From NCBI GenBank assembly GCA_025350445.1, contig JANXXV010000533.1, positions 1 to 15,189 on the forward strand: 15,189 nucleotides of DNA, given 5' to 3'. Numbering within the stretch: the first letter of the stretch is position 1; every line of letters begins with the position of its first letter. A model generated the notes under the pieces. It had not been told where the DNA came from. It searched no databases and saw nothing but the letters and a program-made list of their open reading frames with translations. This DNA comes from Bryobacteraceae bacterium. Its GTDB lineage: Bacteria; Acidobacteriota; Terriglobia; Bryobacterales; Bryobacteraceae. Position numbers and translations under genes: made by a program. Below are positions 8,140 to 14,265 of the stretch, piece by piece.

Positions 8140-10524
8140 TCATTCCCACGCGCAACGAAAGCCGATGTCGTCGTCGAGTCCCGACGGATCGCCCCCGTCA
8201 CGGTCCGACGCCCGGAGCCCTCCGGAATTGTTGACCCAAGAACCGCCCCGCAGCACTCGCTTTTCACCGTCCGTTGGACCGGTCGGATCGGTTCCTCCTG
8301 ATAGGTTTTCTGTGTATCGGTCGCCAGTCCACTCCCAGACGTTACCCAACATGTCGTACAGACCGTAGCTGTTTGGTGTCTTGCCTCTCACTGAGTGTGT
8401 TTTCTGTCCGCTGTTCTTGTCGTACCATCCCACTTGATCTAAATCACTGTAGCGCGACGACGGGTTTCCACCCCGCGCCGCATACTCCCACTCCGCCTCC
8501 GTTGGCAGTCTTCCGCCAATCGTCTCGCAATAGGACTTCGCCTGATTCCAATTAACCGATTCTACCGGCAAGTCGGCACCCTTGAAATGGCTAGGATTAT
8601 TTCCAGTGACCTTTTCGTACGCGGCCTGCGTCACTTCCGTCTCTCCAAGCCAATATCCCTTGGTCAGTGTCACCTGCTTTGATGGCTTTTCATCGTTGTC
8701 GCATTCTCCATCTCCCGGAGAACAACCCATTTGAAACCGACCCGGCGGAATCCAGACATACCGCAAGCCATCTTTCGGATTCCTACGCGGATTCGTCGTG
8801 TCAATTCTAGCGGCTGACACCGAACCTCCCCTTGGATCTGTACGATAAGAGTTGCCCGCCGCGGTTGTAGAGTTGCCAGCCACGGTTGCAAATTTCAAGG
8901 AACGATCAGAAACCCCAACAAGAACTTCTTTAAAAATTTGCTCCCAAAGATCCCGCTTCACTCCGCCGTTCGGCGATAAAAGCTGTCCGACGCTACGTTC
9001 GAGCAACTTTTGGTTAGATCGCACTCTTTCGGAGAATTCGTTTGGCGGGAGACCTGCTTCAGCGGCTGCTAATTCGAGGTTGAGCTCCGCGTCGTACTTT
9101 ACCGAGAGAGCGTGGATCGGTTCCGTACGAAAGTCGACGCTTATCACGCCATCTGCGTTGCGAACAGCGTTTTCAAATCTGTCCGCATCCTGCTTGAGAT
9201 AGGCATTCAACCGATCTTGTTTCGGGTAAATTGCTAAGGCTTTGTCGCGATCAAACGCTGCACTATTTGAAGCTTCAAGCATGGGACGAACTTCGTCTCT
9301 GAAGGTTTTCATGCCGGCGTAATGGCAACTCATGCATGATCTTCCATTGAAAACTTCCGGAGAGTCCGGATTGTTCTTATCGAACACTATGGTGACAGGG
9401 CCCTTGTCCAACGACTTGCCCTGTCCGTTTGTGAGGAAATAGGCTTGCATGCCATTCGGCAAATTAAAAATGATCTCTCCGCCAGCTGGGGAAAAATCGA
9501 GAGGATTCTCGAAAATGTTTTGTTTACCTACGTTGGCGCTAAAATCGTAGCTTCTCCAATAAGCGCCATAGGAAGAAGTATGGCGTTCCACGATACGGTT
9601 GTTGCGGGAAACACCACTCTTGCGGACTCCTCCACGTGCCGTATTCTTTTCCTCTGCTATGTCCCGGTCAACATCGACACCCAGTATTGTTTCAAGCTCC
9701 TGGACTGAAGATGGAAGGCGAAGAATACCGTTGTAAAGTGGCGGGACTGATGCCTCAGCCACGAACCAATCCGCTCTCACATAACCTAGCGGTGAGCCGG
9801 AAAGCGTTTTGATCATCTCAAGGTCGGACGTTACGGCCTCAATTCCATATGGATAGGCATCCACAATTTGCTTCCACGTACTTCCGGTCCAGTTGAGATC
9901 GCGCAGGTCGATTCGTAATATTGTCTTCGCTGGATCTATCGGCACAGGGACAGAGATTTCCCGGCTCCAAGAAAGGCTGTTGATTAGTTTGGAGAGGCCG
10001 GTTCTATAACCATTCAATTCGGCCTCTGGTATGCCGGCGTTGTATAGATGGGCGATGCTGTAATACCGCAAGAATTGCCGATCACGATCCCCGGCTGATT
10101 CCAGATCGCGGCGGATGATTTTCGTAATCTGGTCGTTGCGCAAGAAAGATCGAGCTGCCTTCGCCGTGGGTGTAGTCCAGTTTAGGGCTCCCGTTGAAAT
10201 CCATTCGCGGAGAATCGCTTTTTCCTGCTCGGGAAGTGGGGGGCCACCATCAGGCATCCTTCCAGTCTCGACCGCCTGTAGAAGCGGCGAATTGCGATCA
10301 CCGGGAACAACCGTTTTCGCGCTCAGGAGACGGTCACGGTCCAGGACATATACGGAATTCACAGACTGACCGCCGAGGCCATGACATGTGAAACATCTTT
10401 TGCGGAGGATGGATTCCGCTTTTGCGGCAACGGTAGACTGGGCGGCTAGCTGGCTCTGAAATATAGAAGGTGCAACCATGGCTGAAACAAATAGCGCCCG
10501 AGACCATCCGAACTTCCAGTGCAT
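8140..10524 (-). CDS. DGR target: secreted dihaem cytochrome c with diversified FGE-sulfatase/C-type-lectin domain
   Basis: This is a 794-residue protein. ATG 10524 is chosen because GGAGG (10538-10534) lies 9 nt upstream and a promoter lies just before it; a longer frame to 10599 would include that promoter. A signal peptide (MHWKFGWSRALFVSAMVAPS, then IFQSQLAAQ) exports it. Haem site 1, CFTCH, is at 44-48 with probable ligand Met90 in RMPDGG, in a planctomycete-type cytochrome module ending LREWISTGALNW. Residues about 110-390 are a domain I cannot name, containing IIFNLPNGMQAYFL. Haem site 2, CMSCH, is at 397-401. From about 580 onward is an FGE-sulfatase domain (YVWIPPGRFQMG, LPTEAEWEYAARGG, LGNVWEW, LRGGSW). 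Residues 757-794 are encoded by VR. Known DGR targets use this lectin-like fold for ligand binding. No sulfatase-maturing activity is implied. Confidence 0.93.
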   Translation of the reverse strand: MHWKFGWSRALFVSAMVAPSIFQSQLAAQSTVAAKAESILRKRCFTCHGLGGQSVNSVYVLDRDRLLSAKTVVPGDRNSPLLQAVETGRMPDGGPPLPEQEKAILREWISTGALNWTTPTAKAARSFLRNDQITKIIRRDLESAGDRDRQFLRYYSIAHLYNAGIPEAELNGYRTGLSKLINSLSWSREISVPVPIDPAKTILRIDLRDLNWTGSTWKQIVDAYPYGIEAVTSDLEMIKTLSGSPLGYVRADWFVAEASVPPLYNGILRLPSSVQELETILGVDVDRDIAEEKNTARGGVRKSGVSRNNRIVERHTSSYGAYWRSYDFSANVGKQNIFENPLDFSPAGGEIIFNLPNGMQAYFLTNGQGKSLDKGPVTIVFDKNNPDSPEVFNGRSCMSCHYAGMKTFRDEVRPMLEASNSAAFDRDKALAIYPKQDRLNAYLKQDADRFENAVRNADGVISVDFRTEPIHALSVKYDAELNLELAAAEAGLPPNEFSERVRSNQKLLERSVGQLLSPNGGVKRDLWEQIFKEVLVGVSDRSLKFATVAGNSTTAAGNSYRTDPRGGSVSAARIDTTNPRRNPKDGLRYVWIPPGRFQMGCSPGDGECDNDEKPSKQVTLTKGYWLGETEVTQAAYEKVTGNNPSHFKGADLPVESVNWNQAKSYCETIGGRLPTEAEWEYAARGGNPSSRYSDLDQVGWYDKNSGQKTHSVRGKTPNSYGLYDMLGNVWEWTGDRYTENLSGGTDPTGPTDGEKRVLRGGSWVNNSGGLRASDRDGGDPSGLDDDIGFRCAWE
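8144..8256 (-). repeat. DGR variable repeat (VR)
   Basis: This is the 113-bp 3' end of the target gene, matching TR. On the coding strand, 16 differences are A to G and 3 are A to T (none A to C). They produce changes such as N to D, N to G, N to V, R to G, K to G, K to V and T to S; one (CCA to CCG) is silent. The current sequence reads VLRGGSWVNNSGGLRASDRD, then GGDPSGLDDD and IGFRCAWE. The invariant end (8144-8168) encodes IGFRCAW and is the likely homing-initiation site. Confidence 0.96.
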
Positions 10525-10549
10525 TGACGTGTGCCTCCGCTTCGTAGCA

Positions 10550-10577
10550 ATTATGCCACGCGCTTGTCTGATGTAAA
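10550..10577 (-). promoter_or_regulatory. Promoter of the DGR target gene
   Basis: On the minus strand, TTTACA (10577-10572) and CATAAT (10555-10550), each 5 of 6 to consensus, are spaced by 16 bp. Transcription would begin near 10543, about 19 nt before ATG 10524, with GGAGG between them. This supports the shorter start and suggests the target is expressed constitutively from within the element. Confidence 0.6.
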
Positions 10578-10626
10578 GAGAAAAACTGCGGAAATACATG
10601 TCTCGATTAACCTAGGCACGCCGTCC

Positions 10627-10761
10627 ATCGCGAACGTGGGCGATGTGGTGTACGTGCCGAAGAATACGTTTCATGCGCCGCGCTGGTGGGGTGATGGTCC
10701 CTCGTGCCGGTTGGCGATGAACGGGTTTCCGGGGTTGGCGCATTTGTTTGAGCCGAAGTGA
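10627..10761 (+). pseudogene. Orphan 3' fragment of a bicupin gene (right direct repeat)
   Basis: This copy encodes the last 44 residues and the stop of the bicupin at 5293-6189 (from IANVGDVVYVPKNTFH to LFEPK). It has four synonymous differences, and no cupin sequence precedes it. An open frame runs back to 10531, but that part has no cupin similarity and overlaps the target promoter, so it is not a gene. Purely synonymous divergence means both copies evolved as functional genes before this one was cut off. It may be the original 3' end of the resident gene. Confidence 0.88.
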
Positions 10762-10788
10762 CGCGGGGAGTTGACTATTACTTGGAGA

Positions 10789-10808
10789 GCGCGAGCAGGG
10801 GCTCGCGC
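10789..10808. other. Strong GC hairpin after the cupin fragment
   Basis: GCGCGAGC and GCTCGCGC form a perfect 8-bp stem with an AGGG loop, 27 bp beyond the stop codon of the orphan cupin 3' end. There is no T-run. It may have been the 3' end structure of the original resident cupin transcript. Confidence 0.35.
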
Positions 10809-11063
10809 GCCGGCGAGGGTGCCCGCCCCACCGTGGGTCCTTAGATTGGGCTGGGTGGTTGATTGGGCTGTGGGTGGTTTTATCAAAACATCAATTTTCA
10901 ATTCTGGAACTGCGGCATATTGACTTGAGCCTATAGCCGTGGCGTTACCGTAGGTGCATGAGCGAAGCCCGGCGGTCATCGCTCCAAGTAGAAGAAGAAT
11001 AGTTGAGGTTTTCATTCAGGCGGTATGGAAGCCCGTTAGTAGGATGGCAAGCCGAAAAGCACG

Positions 11064-11096
11064 AGAGCCGGAAAGATTGCTCTCTCCGGCTCTTTT
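11064..11096 (+). terminator. Intrinsic terminator-like hairpin
   Basis: AGAGCCGG (11064-11071) and CCGGCTCT (11086-11093) form an 8-bp GC-rich stem with a 14-nt loop, followed by TTTT on the plus strand. On the minus strand it lies just beyond the vapC stop and is followed more loosely by CGTGCTTTT, so it may also end the vapBC transcript. Confidence 0.5.
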
Positions 11097-11107
11097 CAAA
11101 GGGGCTG

Positions 11108-11540
11108 TTAGGCCTCCCAAGGGTTGAAGATCGTAACGCCAAGACCAGCGAAATCTTTCACGTTGCGGGTTGCAACGGTCAAATCGTGTGCAAGGGCTGT
11201 TGCTGCGATAAGGCCGTCCATGACGGCGAGTGGCGTTCCCTTGCCTTGCGCCTGAGCGGATAAAATCGCCCACCGGTCGCCGATGGTTTTGGTCACTGGA
11301 AGCAAGCGGCTGGCGAACGATGTCTCGATGTCGGCTTGCCATTCCTCCAACTGGGTGCGGCGCTTGCCTGCGGGCAAAAGTTCGATACCACGGCGTATCT
11401 CGGCAAAGGTCAAAACGCTGGCGAAGAGAAGTTCCTCGGGAATCTCCTTCAACCAACCTTCAACTCGTGGATCGGCGGGCAAAGACCGTGCAAATTCCGA
11501 AAGGACGTTGGTGTCGAGTAAAAAACCAGCCCCGGATCAA
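11108..11540 (-). pseudogene. vapC: VapC-type PIN-domain toxin, frame broken at a T6 run
   Basis: PIN-domain ribonuclease toxins cleave RNA (often initiator tRNA or rRNA) using clustered acidic residues. The expected start is TTG 11540-11538, overlapping the antitoxin stop as TTGA. With five T it would read LIRGWFLLDTNVLSE, a typical VapC N-terminus. The sequence has six T (11525-11520 on the minus strand), so the start frame does not continue into LLDTNVLSE. The LLDTN frame itself has no start codon after the upstream TGA. Downstream in that frame the family motifs are intact: FAEIRRGIELL with the conserved Glu, MDGLIAATALAHDLTVATRN, and the VTIFNPW ending. A TTG at 11482 would lose the first catalytic Asp. 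A real inactivating frameshift, a base-calling error or slippage on T6 could each explain it. Confidence 0.75.
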
Positions 11541-11785
11541 CCCAGGTCAACTTGCCGGGGATAGTCTTTTTGTCTTTCGATGGTCAATTCTGAACCGGCG
11601 AAAGGGGGATGGGTAAGCAGGTCGTAGAGTTTCTTGCGGGGTTTGGTTTGTGGTGGCTCGGCATGATACTTTTCGCGCCAAGCATGGACGCCTTGCACGA
11701 TCAGTTCGTCCACCGAATGAAAGTGGCCGCGCTGGATCTCTTCCTGCACTAGCCGCTCAGTCTCGGGTTTGAGTTGCACCGCCAT
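11537..11785 (-). CDS. VapB/ParD-like antitoxin of the vapBC pair
   Basis: This small 82-residue protein is directly upstream of, and overlapping, the PIN toxin gene. Its N-terminal half (VQLKPETERLVQEEIQRGHF, then HSVDELIVQGVHAW) fits a short strand plus two helices, as in ribbon-helix-helix antitoxins that dimerise and bind their own promoter. The C-terminal half (ERQKDYPRQVDLG) would wrap around the toxin. GGAGG lies 1 nt before ATG 11785 and 7 nt before the in-frame GTG 11779, so GTG may be the true start (80 residues). Family knowledge: such pairs are autoregulated by the antitoxin or complex. No operator is clear in the 47 bp upstream. Confidence 0.8.
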   Translation of the reverse strand: MAVQLKPETERLVQEEIQRGHFHSVDELIVQGVHAWREKYHAEPPQTKPRKKLYDLLTHPPFAGSELTIERQKDYPRQVDLG

Positions 11786-11832
11786 ACCTCCAACTTAGCT
11801 TCATCCGGGCCACGGCGCAAGCTCTTGGTTGA

Positions 11833-13047
11833 CTACAGCGTCGGCGCCAGGCGGCGGAGGAACTCTTTCAGGCCTTCTTTTAACAGCTTCGGGTGCTGGC
11901 GCAGGACTTGAAAGACCCAGCCGCTCAGGAACTCGGTTTGCAGGCCTTGCGCGAACTGAGCGGGCGTTAAGAGTGACAGCAGTTCAGTGCGGCGATCCCA
12001 CTTTTCGTCGGACCATTTCGCGATCTTGCGATTGATTTCCGCTGCGATGCGCAGGTTTGTGCCGTACTCTTTGCGCCACTGCTTTTCATAGCGCGAGAGA
12101 TAGCCGCGCGACTGGTCGCCGGCCTGGATGGATTCCGCGGCGAACTTTCCGGCCATCCTGCCAGCCTTGATCGCCCAGCGTATGCCTTCGCCTACCAACG
12201 CGGACGGCTGCCCGGCCGCGTCGCCTACCGACATTATGCCGTCGCCGACAAATCGCTCGGCCATGCCGTCGGATGGAATCAATCCAAAGTGATATTCAAC
12301 GGGTTGCGCGCCGATGAAGTTCATCCCGAATCGGGCCGCGTTTTCCAACAGAGGATTCAGATAGTCTTCCGGTTTAGCGGTGGAATCGGCGTGAATGATG
12401 CCTACGCCCAGGCGGACGCGGTTGTGGCCCCAGGGACAGGCCCAGGCATAGCCGGACGGAGCGATTTGACTGCCTACGATTAAGACGACTTCGTCGTGAT
12501 TGTAGTTCGGGGCGTAGAGATCGTATTCCGCGCCGACGCCGAACCGTTTGAAGCCGGGGTCGATGCCAGCTTTGCGAAGCATGGCGCAGCGGTAGCCGGT
12601 GGCGTCAATCAGTAGCTTCGAAGTGGCGGTGAATTCCGCGCCGCGCTGATCTTTACCGCGCACGCCGCGGACTACGCCGTTTTCAATGACGGGTTCGATG
12701 GCGGTTGTGGCTACGCGCACCTGCGCGCCGGCGTCGATGGCGCGCTCGGCCAGGAACTGAAATGTCCCGTGGACGTCGAGCGCGCAGGCCATGGGTTCGG
12801 GATAGTCGAACGTTACCGAATGATTTGGCGAAATGAACCGGCAGCGGGAGATGGTGTGATACAAGCGGCTGGGAATGCCCAGCGCAATCATGTCGGCCAG
12901 GAACGTCGCGCCCGTGGTTCGGGTGGGCGTTCCGATCTCGCCGCTCTGTTCGAAGACAACTGTGCTTGCGCCGTTGCGCGCGGCGAACTCCGCCGCCGAC
13001 AGGCCGCCCGGTCCCGCGCCAACCACGATTACGTCGAAATCATGCAT
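11833..13047 (-). CDS. Geranylgeranyl-reductase-family FAD-dependent oxidoreductase
   Basis: This is a 404-residue flavoprotein. ATG 13047 puts the FAD-binding Rossmann motif right at the N-terminus (DFDVIVVGAGPGGLSAAEFA, GxGxxG), as usual. A longer frame to 13203 overlaps the divergent gene and is rejected. Other family features are LLIDATGYRC, GYAWACPWGHNRVRLGVGI and the second FAD motif MSVGDAAGQPSALVGEGIRW. Family knowledge: these enzymes reduce isoprenoid double bonds (archaeal lipids, chlorophyll side chains, menaquinone). The substrate in this bacterium is unknown. The C-terminal about 80 residues are helical and basic (LKEGLKEFLRRLAPTL), perhaps for membrane contact. It is divergent from a kinase-like gene with only 31 bp between the starts. 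No clear Shine-Dalgarno is visible. Confidence 0.87.
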   Translation of the reverse strand: MHDFDVIVVGAGPGGLSAAEFAARNGASTVVFEQSGEIGTPTRTTGATFLADMIALGIPSRLYHTISRCRFISPNHSVTFDYPEPMACALDVHGTFQFLAERAIDAGAQVRVATTAIEPVIENGVVRGVRGKDQRGAEFTATSKLLIDATGYRCAMLRKAGIDPGFKRFGVGAEYDLYAPNYNHDEVVLIVGSQIAPSGYAWACPWGHNRVRLGVGIIHADSTAKPEDYLNPLLENAARFGMNFIGAQPVEYHFGLIPSDGMAERFVGDGIMSVGDAAGQPSALVGEGIRWAIKAGRMAGKFAAESIQAGDQSRGYLSRYEKQWRKEYGTNLRIAAEINRKIAKWSDEKWDRRTELLSLLTPAQFAQGLQTEFLSGWVFQVLRQHPKLLKEGLKEFLRRLAPTL

Positions 13048-13078
13048 TGAAAGTATTATCGATGATAGGGAATCCCTA

Positions 13079-14038
13079 ATGACCGATGTGTTTTTTCTGG
13101 ATGCATCCGCACCGTCCGCGATCGATGATTTTCTGAAGCATCTGGGATGGCTCAACGCGGAGGAAACGGTGTTGTCCGCGTCGCGTGCCGGCGACGGGAA
13201 CATGAACTGTACGCTGCGGGTTCACACTGCCCGGCGAAGTTTCATCCTGAAGCAGTCGCGGCCGTGGTGTGAAAAATTCCCTCACATTCCCGCGCCGCAA
13301 GAGCGGACTCTGATCGAAGCTGCATTCTACCGCGAAGTGCAAAACACGCCGTCCATCGCGGATCGAATGCCGCGGCTGCTGGGCTTTGATGCACCGGCTC
13401 GCGTGTTGATGCTGGAAGATCTGGGTGCCGCCGGCGACTTCACCGGACTATATAGCGGGGAGCAACTGGAAAGGGCGGATCTTGCGGCGCTGGTCCGGTT
13501 CGCGGCCGATTTACATAGCGGATTTACGGCCGGACCGCATCTATCCCCCGGCCCGCATCTATCCAATGTCGCAATGCGTAAATTGAATCACGAATATATC
13601 TTCGAGCTGCCGCTCGCCGAGGTGAACCGGGGATCGGCGTTCGATCAGCGGGTCCGCCAGCTCGGCGACCTGTATCTCGGCTCGGGGCCGTCTCTGCTAC
13701 ACGGCGATTACTTTCCGGGAAGCTGGCTGCATGTGGATGGATCTGTCAAGGTGATCGATCCGGAATTTTGTTTCTTCGGGCCGGCGGAATTTGAGATCGG
13801 GGTGATGCTGGCGCACCTGTATCTCGCACGGCAATCGGAAAGCATTCTGCGGGGCGCCGTGGAAGGCTATCGAACTATTGCACCGCTGAATGAAAGTTTG
13901 ACCCGGCAGTTCGCCGGAGTGGAAATCATCCGCAGGCTGGTTGGAGTTTCACAGCTCCCGCTTCCCTATGGCGGCGGCGAGCGCAGGGCGTTGCTGGAAG
14001 CGGCTGTTGCGATGACGATGTGCCCGGGTGCGCCATGA
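13079..14038 (+). CDS. Aminoglycoside-phosphotransferase-fold kinase, methylthioribose-kinase-like
   Basis: This 319-residue kinase-fold protein starts at ATG 13079, just after AGGG (13067-13070); an upstream extension would overlap the divergent flavoprotein. N-lobe features are a glycine-containing loop (SRAGDGNMNCTLRV) and the ATP-binding lysine in FILKQSRPW. The hinge region includes MLEDLG. The catalytic loop is LLHGDYFPGSWL (HGD at 208-210) and the metal-binding segment is VIDPEFCFFGPAEFEIG (D227). HGD-xxx-GS together with IDPEF-x-FxGP is the pattern of 5-methylthioribose kinases (methionine salvage), not of antibiotic kinases. No other methionine-salvage gene is in the window, so the substrate is uncertain. 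An in-frame 18-bp duplication gives GPHLSPGPHLSN at residues 152-163. Confidence 0.78.
   Translation: MTDVFFLDASAPSAIDDFLKHLGWLNAEETVLSASRAGDGNMNCTLRVHTARRSFILKQSRPWCEKFPHIPAPQERTLIEAAFYREVQNTPSIADRMPRLLGFDAPARVLMLEDLGAAGDFTGLYSGEQLERADLAALVRFAADLHSGFTAGPHLSPGPHLSNVAMRKLNHEYIFELPLAEVNRGSAFDQRVRQLGDLYLGSGPSLLHGDYFPGSWLHVDGSVKVIDPEFCFFGPAEFEIGVMLAHLYLARQSESILRGAVEGYRTIAPLNESLTRQFAGVEIIRRLVGVSQLPLPYGGGERRALLEAAVAMTMCPGAP
13532..13564 (+). repeat. 18-bp-period tandem duplication inside the kinase gene
   Basis: GGACCGCATCTATCC (13532-13546) recurs as GGCCCGCATCTATCC (13550-13564) with one mismatch and a 3-bp gap. It adds six residues (GPHLSP/GPHLSN) in frame, in a surface loop between the helices and the catalytic loop. 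It is probably a recent slippage event. Confidence 0.7.
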
Positions 14039-14265
14039 GACATCGCAAGGATCCCCGCTAATCCGCGTCCGCCGGCGGCTACAAATCTTCACCGGGCATA
14101 ACGCGGATCAACAACGACAAATTGGCCCGTCCAGCCATTCCTTGAACACGGCATTTCGGGAGGCCGGTCCAGACAGCAGTGCGGGGATGTCACCATGGCA
14201 ACCGGGTGAAATGCGGCGCATCCTTTCACCGGCGGTTAGAATCTAAACACGGTATACCCGGACAG

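Larger units (their letters stand above)
10762..11107. other. Intergenic stretch without a convincing gene
   Basis: The only notable frame is minus 11015-10671. It begins MKTSTILLLLGAMTAGLRSC, which resembles a lipoprotein signal with a poor lipobox, but it lacks a Shine-Dalgarno and its C-terminus is antisense to the cupin fragment. It could be the 5' stub of a small secreted-protein gene. The stretch also holds a strong GC hairpin (10789-10808) and a terminator-like hairpin (11064-11096). Confidence 0.4.

Noticed and set aside
7968..8267. Minus-strand 99-residue open frame across the VR and VR-TR spacer
   Set aside because: It is out of frame with the target gene, which has VR in its proper reading frame. 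The composition reflects repeated VR/TR sequence.
8140..8800. C-terminal domain as an active formylglycine-generating enzyme
   Set aside because: In DGR targets this fold is a ligand-binding scaffold. The mutated face and the fusion to cytochrome modules make sulfatase maturation unlikely.
10531..10761. 76-residue plus-strand frame ending in cupin sequence, as a real gene
   Set aside because: Its first 32 residues have no cupin similarity and cover the DGR target promoter. Only the last 44 residues are a gene remnant.
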